The position numbers were made by a program, and so were the translations under genes. From positions 67,971,510 to 68,035,509 of the forward strand of contig NC_037093.1 of assembly GCF_002994745.2 (NCBI RefSeq): 64,000 nucleotides of DNA, in the 5' to 3' direction. This DNA is from Rosa chinensis (lineage: Eukaryota > Streptophyta > Magnoliopsida > Rosales > Rosaceae). This document shows positions 36,401 through 47,812 of this stretch, piece after piece. Numbering within the stretch: position 1 is the stretch's first letter; each line of letters starts with the position of its first letter. The notes beneath the pieces are model-generated. The model had not been told where the DNA came from. It searched no databases and worked only from the letters and a program-made list of their open reading frames with translations.

Positions 36401-39400
36401 AACTGCAAACAGCATCCAATCAGAACTGCAGCATTGAGAATGAGAAACATTGTATAACAGTCTACATTAGCAAAAGCTATGGCTTCACAGTCAATGTCAA
36501 GAATAGTTATCAGAAGCAGACCAGTCCAACAACCGAACATAGAAAACCAAAATAACAATGAGCGGTAGGATACAACTAGAAAGACTGGATGTCAAGATGC
36601 AAGAGCAGAATAGAGGCCTCTACCAGTCAACTTCATGTGCTATCATTCCACGACAACTGGCAACTTCAGTTAAAGCCTATACTAGTTACAAATGAACAAT
36701 AGGATATGACATAGAAAGGCTAAGAATGTAAAGATGCAAGCAGAATAGAGGCCTATACTAGTCCAATTTCATGTGGAAGTTCCACCACTACCAGCAACTT
36801 CAATTAAGGCCTATATGGTAAAGGGTGTCTTGGGATGGTGTATGTCCTCTCCACAATATTGCACCTCTCACCCTCCACAACAGAAGAATAGCTAATGGTA
36901 CTCCACCCTATTAGTTTTAAGGACTCAAATGCTAAATCCTAGTGTGATATGTTATAACTGTCACTCAGTATAAACCCGAGCAGAGTCAAAATAGTTGGAG
37001 GAATAAAGAACTAAGAAGTATTAATCTACAGCACCATTATAAGAGGAAAACAACACGAGCCAAATTAAGCTAGAGTGAATAGAATATATGCTGTATAATG
37101 TAAGAGTGCATACTCATTATAAAGGGCATCCCATCAATTTTTTTACTCAATTCTTTTCCATAACTATGCCAGGCCTTATTTAGCTTGTACTTTTATAATT
37201 TTATCTATTCCTCTAATTTCAAATGGAATTTGCAATGGCCAAAACTTCAGGTGAATGAAGGTTGGAAATGTAAAATAATCTTAAGCAAGCACAAACTTTA
37301 AGGGTAGTTCTGTAAAGCATTAGTAGACATACTGAGGCTGTAATACCACACAGGCACATAAATAGGAAAATTTGCAGCAGGCCTCCCGGAACAGCAACTG
37401 CTCGAACAACTCGAAGCTAAAATTGAGATGCATCAATTTGACTAATTGTACTGGTAATAAGAACATGAAAACTGGGGAGAGAGAGAGAGAGATGATCTAC
37501 CTTTGTTGTGGAGAACTCTAAGCCCAAAGCAAAAAGAAGAAAGATCACCCCAAACTGAGCTACAGTTTCAACCTGCATCCATAAAAATGGATAAGACACA
37601 TGAAGCTATTTTAAATAAGAGGTATATGTTAACGAACTAAATTCTAGAAAGAATGAAACAATTTCAATCTCTACATATAAAATAGTCCCAGTTAGTGTTT
37701 CTTACATGAGGCATATTGCCAAGAACATTTTATTCTTCTACAAGACAACCGACTTATAGTGTCCGAGCCTCTGAAAAAGTGCTAGTATTATCTTAAATGA
37801 GTATTAGAAATGTTTCTTTCTTTCAATAAGTGAATATGAAATCCAATATGAATTGGCTGTTAGTATTTCTTGCTTTCCATAATTATCACTCACTTCTATA
37901 AATCAATTGACCAAAACAGTTACGCATTCAACATCATAACATGGAAACCACTGTATAAAAGAATATAGCACGCTACACAGATAAAGAAGTTTCTGGATAG
38001 CAAATTTGTATGTTAAACATACTTGAACCATTTCACTGACGAAGTTGAACCCTCCAGGTCCAATAACAGATCCAGCTAGCAAATATCCAGAGATAACCTG
38101 CAGAGGTATAAATCAAAGTAAGACAATAAAAACACAATAAAAAACACTAAGTATGATAGTCACATTTATATAGATATTCTATTATAAGTTTACAAATGTA
38201 TGTCTATTTATGTATGTACAGTACAGACCGGTTGTCCAGCACAAGCAAAAGCAATGCCACCACAGGTTGCAGATACAATAACCACGACGAGATCTGATAT
38301 CAGTCTACAATCCAACAAGCAGAAGTATTCAAATCAGCTTTTCTAATGAATGACAATGAACTTAATGAAACTGTAACAAAACATTAAATTTACCTCAGGT
38401 CTAGCTGCAGCACTGGATATTTTGATTTAAAGTTTGATATTATAAAGACATTGTCCTGAAAATATAAATATAAAATAGTAACTTCACTTATAACCATGGT
38501 GACAAGTACCTGCAGTAGTTATATTTTCAACAAGGCAATCTTACCTTGCGATCTATGAGTGTTGGGGTCTCTTCTGCTCCATTATCATTATCCAGATTAA
38601 AAACATCATGTAGTTGAAACGACCTATTTAAGCTACAAAAAGATTTTAATCCAACTAACGATTTAGATAAACAAAGACGGGAACTATAAAGTGAACTGCA
38701 TTACTCTAATGGGCATATTCAAGCAATCAGAAACTACATGAAAGATGTACAGAAAATAAATGAGAAGAAGCATATACTTTTCCTCTTTTGTCTCATTTTT
38801 CTTCGACTTAACTCTGGCAACTGTTTCCAGTGTTGCCTGTTCCAGACAAAAAGGAAGGGAGTATAGATTCATTTAGCAAACACTCGAGCTGAAAGAGATT
38901 CTTCAATCGATACGAAATATGGAAAAAATAATGAGCTTAGGAAGAATTACAATCATATCAAATTTGAAAATGAATCAAGCATATATACCAATGAAAGGCA
39001 AAATAGATTATACTATATAGGGTCTAGTAAAAGATCTTGCCATATAAATTCTCGAACTTTGCGAATAAAACTAAATCAGGGTAAATCAGATCTCCATTTT
39101 ATGACTCTTTACTGTCGTAAACCACTATAAATGTAAAAATAAAACTAGTTTTAGCACCAACCTGTTGGCCGGCGACGCTGTTGTTAAAACTCCCAGGATC
39201 AGTAGCTGCAAGCAAAGCAAATCAATACAATCATACATTACGACCTAGAAGAAGTATTATTACGACTATAATTGCATTTGACAACTAAACATTGATCTGT
39301 TCCAAACGGAATTGAAATTTTCTTGTGTTTGTTTAGTTCAACTCAAACCCTGAGCGCAGAGAAAGAGAGAAGGTTGGGATCTAGGTGACCTTGATTCTGA

Positions 39401-39630
39401 TCGTTCTCCTTGAACTCGTTCTCGAGGGCCTTGTCGATCATGTCAGCGAAGCTGCCTTCCTTGGGCTTGGACAGCGAGACATTGGACTCGGTGGCGTTGA
39501 GGTTGAGGAGGAGGGGATCTGAGTCGTCGGCGAGAGGGTCGGCGACTGCGAGCGAGAGTGAGAGAAGCAAATCGGAGCTGAGAAGCAGCAGAGTTGAGAT
39601 CAGAATCGCGAAACGGCTTCTTCTCAACAT
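33447..39630 (-). CDS. KEA4/5/6: K+ efflux antiporter (KEA4/5/6 clade)
   Basis: Twenty coding exons: 39630-39390, 39205-39162, 38836-38778, 38632-38545, 38455-38394, 38304-38229, 38097-38023, 37572-37501, 37416-37333, 36402-36334, 36173-36096, 35985-35897, 35511-35415, 35317-35264, 34931-34836, 34366-34178, 34093-34016, 33865-33821, 33728-33639, 33530-33447. All introns are GT/AG, the phases join, and the total is 589 residues. Residues 1-30 form a signal peptide (LLLLSSDLLLSLSLAVADP). An acidic luminal segment follows, then a CPA2 cation/proton exchanger domain from about residue 165, including AQFGVIFLLFALGLEFS and the GTLILQD motif with the transport aspartate at 317. No C-terminal KTN domain, as expected for this clade, whose Arabidopsis members work in Golgi and trans-Golgi membranes as K+/H+ exchangers controlling luminal pH. 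Which of KEA4, 5 or 6 it is cannot be fixed by eye. Confidence 0.93.
36191..36213 (-). repeat. 23-nt C tract at the intron 10 acceptor
   Basis: On the plus strand a run of 23 G. In the antiporter pre-mRNA it is an uninterrupted C run lying about 16-40 nt before the AG of exon 11, so it occupies the polypyrimidine tract position. A second CCCACCCC block precedes it. Confidence 0.85.
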
Positions 39631-40600
39631 TTCAGGAGTCCGCCGCGAGATTAAGCGGTGAAAATTGCGACGGACGGTGACGCTCGCGGAGTGCCGAATC
39701 GTAGGTTTGGTGGAGGGAGTGGAGGAGAAGAAGAAGAAGAAGAGGAGGAGCAGTGGAGGGGAGTAACCAGAGTCAGGGGTACTGCGGTCAACTTGGAGTC
39801 ATACACAGGCGTAAATCTTAGAAATTCAACAAATACAAAAACAAATGGTTTATGTGGGATTCCGTCGGAAGTCGGTGGGAACGGTTAACGTGTATAATAC
39901 CGGCGGGAAAGATTAGCATTTATCGTTAAGGCTTGGACTGGAACCTGTTATGCTTTAGGCGTGTTGCCAATATCACTAAAATTATGATAAATACCACTTG
40001 GATTTGGTACATGAGCAATACAAGCTTGGCAAATTGAATAGGTTATTTTATGTTCGGATTAACATAAGACAAAATTCCCACAATAAATTATTGTTTTTCA
40101 AATTGCACTTTTCAATTTGTGATCATTTTTCATACTACTTATTTGTTCATAAAATCTAAAATTTATAGTCATAAATATGAAAAATAACACCTCATCTTGA
40201 TTGATTAATTAATTAGTTTTGTGTTGGTCACATAGCAAGAGACCATTTGCGAGAAATTAGTAGTAAAGCTTACATGAATTATGTCAATGTACTTGCACTC
40301 TGATAAAAGTTTGATATGTAAAGAAAAGAGAGAAAAACAAAGAACAAAAATAACTTCACAACTACAAAATCACCCCCTTGTTGATCAAATTGGAATGAAG
40401 ATCTAGCAAAAAGATGCAAAGCATCGTCCCAAACGGCAGCAGTAGTATGGAACAAATTTTCTTAGAACACTGGCAACAAGAGTTGCTTCGAATAGGGCAT
40501 GGTGGAACGTTAATAAAAGGTCACAGCAAATTGTAATTGCAAATGGGATTTTTGGACAAAAATTACCCGTTATTACAACGATAGAAGCCAGATACCAGTA
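39631..40600. other. antiporter upstream region
   Basis: Presumed 5' UTR and promoter of the minus-strand antiporter gene. A (GAA/GAG)n run (39724-39755) lies about 100 bp upstream of the ATG. Beyond 39900 the DNA is AT-rich with no gene that I can support. Confidence 0.55.
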
Positions 40601-40807
40601 TCACAGTATGTCATTTGTCTCCCAATTGATTTCAATAGTGATTGCCTCGGCCAAATTGTCATAGGACAATGACCTTATACTATTATAAGCACGCCTATAA
40701 TTCTTTTTTATTTGAGATAGACCCCATGGACAACTTGCCACCAGAACCACTATTGAGGGGATTACAACAGCCATGACGACCACAAAAGGAAGAAAGAACC
40801 CCATCAC
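40601..40807 (-). CDS. hypothetical small membrane-anchored ORF
   Basis: A 68-codon frame starting MMGFFLPFVVVMAVVIPSIV, giving one hydrophobic N-terminal segment and a charged tail. I recognise no family. It lies alone between the antiporter promoter and the HDA2 3' end. The hydrophobic start is the only reason to list it, and a chance frame is more likely. Confidence 0.2.
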   Translation of the reverse strand: MMGFFLPFVVVMAVVIPSIVVLVASCPWGLSQIKKNYRRAYNSIRSLSYDNLAEAITIEINWETNDIL

Positions 40808-40829
40808 AGTTTACTCTTAGTTTCATTTG

Positions 40830-41600
40830 GAATGAATAAAGTCAAATTTGATGATATTATACTTTCACGGTTTCACCTATATACAAAAACAAACAGATAC
40901 GTCAAAGTAAGTTCTTACTTTTATAGTTATCCCATTAGAAATGACAGTCGAAGGCTCTCTTGTTACCTGGAGGCGAGATATCTTATGATCAAGAAGGTTG
41001 ACAACATTGGTAGTTGGCCATGAAAACCCAACCCTCAAGTTTCATATAACTGCACTGGGACATAAGTACGACAAATCTGGGATAATGATAATCAACACAG
41101 TTTCTGCACAACCCAACTGTTGTCAATATTCTCGACTGAGATGCTTCACCATCCAGGTTTGTATCCAATTCATTTTGGTTGGTGCAGTCTTAGTCTCATA
41201 TTTATGAGATAAAGTCTCATACTCATACACTACCTCAACAGATTTAACTCCATGCTTGATCATTTGCAGCATTTCCACCGGTCACTTCATTAACAGGATT
41301 ACCTGTATTTCGAGCTATCTATACCTAACACTCGAAGTCATTGATGTGCTTTGACAAGTACCACTCCAATAGTACATTTTAGACAGAGAATCCCCACAGA
41401 CAGCAGGATGTCGCATCTCTTGGCCTGCTTCATGTAGTTACTATACATCCTTGCTAATAATATATCTGCTATCATACAACATCAATTACAACCAGAAGCT
41501 GTAAGCGTAGCCCATTTAAGATGCTGCATATGTGAAGCCTGAAGTTCATCTGTTGAAAGGCATGGACTCTAGGGTAGCCACATAGGATGTTGAGGGACAT
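40830..41600. other. HDA2 downstream region
   Basis: No coding frame with motifs. Contains the 3' UTR and polyadenylation region of the minus-strand HDA2 gene. Nothing else recognised. Confidence 0.5.
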
Positions 41601-41601
41601 T

Positions 41602-44474
41602 TCATATAGAAGAAGTCTTTCTCCCCATATCAATCAGGGATTTGTTTGAGAGATTGGCTATCGAGTCTGCGATAACTCTTGCACTAGACTTCATGTAACC
41701 ACCTGAGACATAGAAGGTCTGGATTAAGTAATAAAGGAAACTAAAAAATGATGCAACCTATGTGACCACAGCTACAGTCAGCTAGAGTTGCCACAACATT
41801 CAGTTGGCATTAACTTATAAAATAGCTATGGTGATCACTTTCTCATTGCAAAGTGTGAAGTTATCATGATTGACTGACACTGATTGGTCATATTACTAGC
41901 AGAGGACAAAGTGATCGCACCTGATGTGAGCATGACAATGGGAATATTCCTCTCGAAAGCAAACCTGAAGACTTTCTCATCCCTATGAGTTATCCCATCA
42001 GGACTGATCTACATAAGCAAGCCACATAAACACAGATCACATTTGCAATTCATAGATCATAGTCATGGCTGCAAGTGATATTCTCGAAGACCGAAAAAGA
42101 TCAGAGAAAGATGTTACCTTCAACCTGCCCAGAGGATCGCCATCTAGAATATCAGTTCCAGCATTGTAGACTATCAACTCAGGAGCAAAATTATGAGCAG
42201 CAACCTAACATTCATATCAAGTTCTTGAGTTCACATGGAAGTACTTTTAATCAAATAAGATACATAACTAAACAGTTTCTAGAAGAAAAACTATTGCTAA
42301 AGATTGTCAGATAGAAGACGGCAGCACATGACTTGTAAGTATATACCTCAAGAGCTGCATCTAACTTTCTCAAGTACTCGGCTGTTGTAGTGCCACTCTG
42401 TTTAAATTATAATAAAAAAAAATAAAAAGGGATTATGTTACACAAAGCCATGGACAAAACAACTACAATCTGACATGATGATGGGATAATGAAGGCTCAC
42501 CACTACTTCAACCCTCTGATCAATGAATCTCCTTGCTTCATAATCCTAAAGAAGAGACCATTAAGGAAGAAAAGGCGTGTTCATGAGACCAATAGCATAA
42601 TTCAAAACCTCAATAAGAAAACACTATAGATTGAGGCTGATCAATCAAAAAGAGCAAGAAGTAAATATGAAGTGAAAGGGCAACAACGGGAGATACCAGG
42701 GAAATTTTGCCTTTTCCCTACCACAATGCCTAAAAAAGCCTGTCCTTACCAGTAGCAGATCAAGCTACTTAGCTGTTAACAACTTGCATCTCAAAATAGA
42801 CCAGAATAAAATTAAGAGTTTCTTGGGGAAACCCATTGCATGATGCTGAGGCAGAAAACTTACAAATGGATATATTCCAGGGTTGTACATATCCAGGATA
42901 TAGACTCGACCTGTTATAAAAAAAAAATAACATTTAAGACTTATAAGAGATTAAGAGCTGGCGATCAAGTTAAACAACGCTCTGAGGACAAAACGGTAAA
43001 CATACTGTCATTGGCAAAATCTGTTTCATGGCCATTTCCTTGATGTGCATCAAGATCAATAATCATCACCCTGCATATACAGATAATGAGTGAGAGTTAG
43101 TTTTTGTATTAAACTCAAAACCTAACTTATAATGCAACTATTCATCTCATGTGAAATAGTTAGTACCTTGATATGTTTAACCGCACAAAGGCAAAATGTA
43201 TGCAAAGAGAAATATCAGCATAAGCACAGAATCCACCTCCTTTTCCCCCACAACAATGATGAAACCCTCCTCCCACATTGATGGCCCATCCTCGTTCTTT
43301 TGCAAGCTTGGCAGCCAAGATAGTTCCCCCCACCTGCAGTATAATACACTCACAGTAAATCCTTCTTCTCCTTTCTTCCCTTTCTAGTATAAAAACGAAC
43401 TAAAAAAAGAAACACAAGATGGATGATGAATTACCTGGTTGCGAAATGGACTGAGAACTTTCTGCTGCACAAGGCAATTCGGAAATAGGGCAACAGGAGG
43501 TACCTTAAACAAAGTAGATGAAACAAATAGGTCATAATCTTCATAGCGTAATTCGAAACTAACAAACATCATTAGAAACCATTGATCCTTATCCGAAGCT
43601 GTCAGTAATGAGTATAACTACGAATGTTAAATCTACAAAACCATAGTCCTTTAGAAGGCATTTACCTCAATTATCATAGCAACATCTGCACTTTTCTTTA
43701 GACTGTTCAAGTATGCTTCTGTATGCACCTGCTCAAAGTTACCAATAGTAAGTAAATCTAGCTTAAAGTTACTGATAAGCATCCACACACAAAAATTCAA
43801 ATGAATATTAGAATATATACCAATAGTAAGTAAATCTAGCTTAAAGTTACTGATAAGCATCCACACACAAAAATTCAAATGAATATTAGAATATACACAC
43901 ACACCACAAGAAGATCCTCCTTTGTAGCTTCCTTTGGCTCTACAATGCAATTTTTGTCCACAACATCATCCATGGACAGGAATCTACATATCCGACCCCA
44001 TTTAGCCGAATCGAACGGGTGCCTGTATCGGCATCGAAGTCAATACCAATTCCACTCAAAAAATTCAATTCAAACAAAAACAGAAGAAGATTAAATTGCG
44101 ATCACTTACAGCTTCTCAATGCCGAGAAATGCGATATCATACGTCGAAGAGTAAATCAACGGCACCTGATCGGCGAAATTTCTCAGATTCCGAAACGTAA
44201 ACTTGAAAGCACAGACGAATTTAGATACTGGTTTTACCTTGGAGCTCGGGACGTCGAGGTAGAGCTTGCTGGAGAGAATACGGCTGCGTCTGAGAGATTC
44301 GCTGTCGTTTTTCGGTGGAGCAGCAAACGACATCGTTCCGGAGCGAGTTCTTGAGCGGCGGAGTCTGCGGTAGAGAGAGTGAGAGAGTTTGACGGTGGCG
44401 GCGAAAGTGAGGACTATGACTATGACTCGGTTCGGAGTCGAACCGGTCCACATTGAAATGACTCGGTTGCTCAT
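41602..44474 (-). CDS. HDA2: class IV histone deacetylase
   Basis: Thirteen coding exons: 44474-44238, 44165-44110, 44022-43905, 43728-43666, 43503-43435, 43333-43167, 43070-43006, 42910-42864, 42545-42501, 42397-42347, 42204-42118, 42008-41921, 41702-41602. Phases join to 397 residues with GT/AG borders. It removes acetyl groups from lysines and belongs to the HDAC11-like class. Catalytic signatures are NVGGGFHHCC (His pair 206-207), IDLDAHQGNGHE (zinc-binding D244 and H246), YNAGTDIL (D324) and the GGY tyrosine at 367. The first ATG gives an Arg/Ser-rich leader that could be an organelle signal; a second ATG eight codons in is an alternative start and is the one kept in the truncated copy at 60 kb. 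Intron 1 is 72 nt without a stop, so retention would stay in frame. Confidence 0.93.
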
Positions 44475-45055
44475 ATTCGCGTTGGGGGAAGGAGATGGGG
44501 GAAATAAAAGCTAAGCGCCTTGGAGGCACGTTGAGGAAGCGATTATAATCCGATGGCTGCGGGACCGAAAATTTGGCGCGATTTAAGCGGGTAGTTTGAA
44601 CGCGCCAAACGACGAGTGGGATCGGTGAAAATATCTTTTCTTTTTTCTTTTTCTTTATATTCGGATAAAACTGTTGCTTTACTGAGGAGTCACGAGACAC
44701 GTATCCCGAATCTAGGCTTTCTATGATTTGGCGGTTTAGTTGGTCTTTGTTTATTTCAAAGTTGAACCACCCCAAATGGGTTCGACTGGATTTAGTGGAT
44801 TGGGTTTTTCCCTGGTCTTTTGAAATCTTAAGATCAAGGAGCAAAGCAAGCTCGAAAGCCCAGCCCACAAACTAAAACTTTAAAAATTGAATTACATATA
44901 AATACACGTAAAAAATTAGAAGGTCAAGATTGATGAAGTGACACATGTCACGTCATCTGAGATATCAAATTAGCTAAAGAAATTTAGAATATCTAGAGAA
45001 AATATATTCTCAGACAAAGTTGTTGGTTTCCACAATTCACTAATTATTTTATTAA

Positions 45056-46002
45056 GGGTTTTTATTCATTTACTTTATTTCTAGAGATTTTTTTCCACTT
45101 ACCCCATTAAGTTTTTTTAATTCTCTCTTACCCAAAACACTCTAAGAAGGTATTTCCTAATACCCCATTAAGAATTTTTTTCCTTTTTTTTTAATACCAT
45201 TTTACCCTCACCTTTGTTACTTAGAGAGAGAGAGAGAGAAAGAGAGAAACCATAGGGGACTCGCCGGAGCCCAGCCGCTGACCGCCTGAATCTGGTCGCC
45301 AGTCGCTAGTTGACCGGATTCCAGTCACCGGTCGCCGGATTTTGGTCACCGGCCGCCGCCCATCGGACTTTTATGAAAACCTCACCGGAAAGGTTTGTTA
45401 CCCCCAATAGACATCTATTGCCCCCTAATAGATGTATATTGCCCCCAATAGACGTCTATTGCCCCCCTATAAAAATTTTTGTCATCGGAATGAGAACTAA
45501 TCTTCCTAAATTTAGACAAACAAAACTTTGATTAAAGAAAAAAAAAATTACATCAATTCAAAACGTCTATTAGCCCCCAATAGACGCCTATTGGACGTCT
45601 ATTGCCCCAAAATAAAACATTTTTTCTTTGATTATGGGCGTTTTGCCCCATGTTATCTATTAAAAAAAAAAAAACGTTGTCCAAAAAAAAAAAGGACTTC
45701 GTCCAAAAAAAAAATGACATCGTCCAAAAAAAATATAAAAAGGAAGAAGCGGTCGATCTCAGACGGGAAAAAAAAATTGCAGAGGGAACTGATCTTCAGG
45801 AGCTACGTCTTTGTCTCCGGCAAAGAATCAACGGAAGGTCCAGATTCGGAGCTTTCTGGAGGAGAGTTCGAGTTCCGGTCGCCCTGCTTCCGTCGATGAG
45901 CTCTGAAAGCAGTAAAGCTGGGATCGTCTTCTGATCCAATCGGGGTCGGCGCTCAGTGAAGGTCCAGCGGTGGTGGGCTTCTGATTTCGGAGCCACCATG
46001 GA

Positions 46003-46036
<34 letters not shown>

Positions 46037-46622
46037 GTACCTATGTACAGGATGAGAGATAGTGGCATGATGTAATATATTAATTAAATGGGCTAAATAC
46101 AAATTACTATCCTGTGGTTTAGGTCCAAAATCAATTTAGTCCCTGAACTTCTAATTTCATAAAAAACACCCCTACACTTTCAATTTTGATCTAATAGGTC
46201 CAATTTGTTAGTTTTCTGAAAATTGAGCTATTTGACTTATTAATGTGGCTCATATATAGTCTATGTTTTATGATGTGGTGTCGAGGTGGTCTGCATAGTC
46301 AATTTAGGAGTGAGTCATACTGATAAAAATAGATAGTTTTTCAACAAATAATCCAACTATAACTTGAACTCATAACAGAATATTAACAAATTGGACTTAT
46401 TAGATCAAAATTGAAAGTGCATGGGTGTTTTTGATGAAATTAGAAGTTCAGGGACTGAATTGATTTTGGACCTAAACCACAAGGTACTAACTAGTATTTA
46501 GCCCTAATTAAATTGAGGGTAAAATTATCATTTCAATTTAAATTGGGTTAGTGGGAACGAAAATCTGTTGTTGGGGTAAATGGGATAAATTTAGTCTATT
46601 TTGGTGTTTTGGGTCAAAAACC
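45056..46622. mobile_element. MULE-like non-autonomous element, 1567 bp
   Basis: Flanked by 9-bp duplications TTTTATTAA (45047-45055 and 46623-46631), the Mutator-like hallmark. Ends GGGTTTTTATTCATTTAC and (reverse complement) GGTTTTTGACCCAAAAC share only short similarity. Copy B has an empty site near 61010. The interior has GC-richer stretches (45260-45400 and 45780-46000) that could be captured gene fragments, but I cannot name them. Contains a second, smaller element. Confidence 0.75.
46090..46504. mobile_element. MULE-type MITE nested in the larger element
   Basis: 415 bp with long inverted repeats: GGGCTAAATACAAATTACTA at the left and its imperfect complement at the right, with similarity extending about 110 bp inward (tttaggtccaaaatcaattt). 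Flanked by TAATTAAAT at 46081-46089 and 46505-46513. No coding capacity. Confidence 0.85.
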
Positions 46623-46679
46623 TTTTATTAATGTCTAATTCGTTCTAGTCTTTTGCTGGGCTGCTTAATATAGTGTTTT

Positions 46680-46880
46680 GTACCCATTACAATAACGACC
46701 ATGAGGTCCATGTGGATTAATCAATCATAGTGCTGGAATGAATATGATGATTCACGTACAATAGAGTGTATACACACACATATATAGTTTTTTGTACTCA
46801 TGAGGTCCATGTGGTCTACAAATTAAATTAATTAATCAATAATAGTGCTAGAATGAATATGATGGTTCACGTACAATAAA

Positions 46881-46914
<34 letters not shown>

Positions 46915-47254
46915 CGAGCCGTTCGAGAGCGAACGTCCGCAACCCAGAAAAAGTGCTGACGTCGCTCCTCCGGCCTCAATCTAGCGTCGACGGCGCGGCG
47001 CGGCTTGTCGAATGGACTCCGGTGGTCTGCGAAGCCGGTCTGCGGTCTGGTGGAGTAGCCGGCGACCGTTCTGCAGCACTATACAGAACCTGCAGTTGCA
47101 GGTGAGGTGGCTTCCCAGAAACCGGCAACCCCGACCTCCTCCGACCTCGATCTCTACCCAGAAGAGGTCTGAGACGCCTCCGGCCAGCCCCGCGCAGCCT
47201 GGAACCGCCTGCTGCGTCGACGTCCGCACTTTGGGACGTCCGCCTGTGATCAGG

Positions 47255-47315
<61 letters not shown>

Positions 47316-47400
47316 ACCATGTGGTCTACAAATTAATAAGTAATAGTGCTAGAATGAATATGATGGTCACGGACAATAAAGTCCACACACACATTTATAG
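46680..47400. repeat. three ~100-bp units with (TA)n tracts
   Basis: A unit with catgaggtccatgtggtctac, then tagtgctagaatgaatatgatgg and acaataaagt occurs at about 46680, 46790 and 47315. Copy B (about 61070) has one. (TA)n runs follow at 46887-46913 and 47257-47311. Confidence 0.8.
46914..47257. other. GC-rich block embedded in (TA)n
   Basis: About 340 bp of GC-rich DNA with abrupt edges in TA repeats. Small hairpins sit at both edges: gttcg/cgaac at 46921-46934 and GCCTG-TGAT-CAGGC at 47242-47255. gacgtccgc-type words recur near the edges. Open frames on both strands are composition-driven. Absent from copy B. Probably a transposed fragment, class unknown. Confidence 0.55.
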
Positions 47401-47505
47401 GATCTTTTCACTAAAGGATGCCTTTTTTTGGTCATTAATTTGCAAAAGCAATTGATCAACATTCGTAAAAAAAATTGTAATTGATCAATACTCTCATCAC
47501 TTAAT

Positions 47506-47705
47506 TGTTAGGAAAGTAATCAGTTCGTATCTTCTATAATTGGAATGTTGTAATCTGTTTATATTTGTAATCTCGTGTATATTCTGTACTCCTTGATTGT
47601 AGCTGACTTGTAGGAACAGTTGCCTTGTAGAATAGGTCTCTCCTTGTATAACTATTCAATCGTGATTGAATGAAAGATCATTCCAGCCAAACTATCCTCT
47701 TTTCA
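47506..47705 (+). repeat. 5' LTR of the young copia element
   Basis: TGTTAGGAAAGTAATC to CTCTTTTCA. ccttgtataactattc (47643-47658) is a probable TATA area. The primer-binding site for initiator tRNA-Met (TGGTATCAGAGC) follows at once. Confidence 0.95.
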
Positions 47706-47812
47706 TGGTATCAGAGCAGGACTAAAATCCTGTCTCTCTCTCTCTCGCAGCTGTGCTCTATCCTCTCGTACAGTAGCATCCTTCTTCAATCTTTGGAAGA
47801 CAACCACTCATC

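Larger units (their letters stand above)
43880..47400. repeat. segmental duplication, copy A
   Basis: From HDA2 intron 2 through exons 1-2 and upstream DNA to the (TA)n region, this matches 54594-61200 in the same orientation (for example aaagctaagcgccttggagg at 44507 and 60187). Copy A contains the MULE-like insertion (45056-46622) absent from copy B, and copy B contains a copia element absent from copy A. Confidence 0.88.

Noticed and set aside
44221..44868. 215-codon minus-strand frame overlapping HDA2 exon 1
   Set aside because: Different frame from the conserved HDA2 exons; ends within exon 1 without splice-compatible continuation.
46914..47257. Helitron call for the GC-rich block
   Set aside because: Right-edge hairpin is present, but the end reads CTAT rather than CTRR and no 5' TC start with A/T insertion site is clear.
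47012..47455. 147-codon frame over the GC-rich block
   Set aside because: Runs through the (TA)n tract as IYIYIY; composition artefact.
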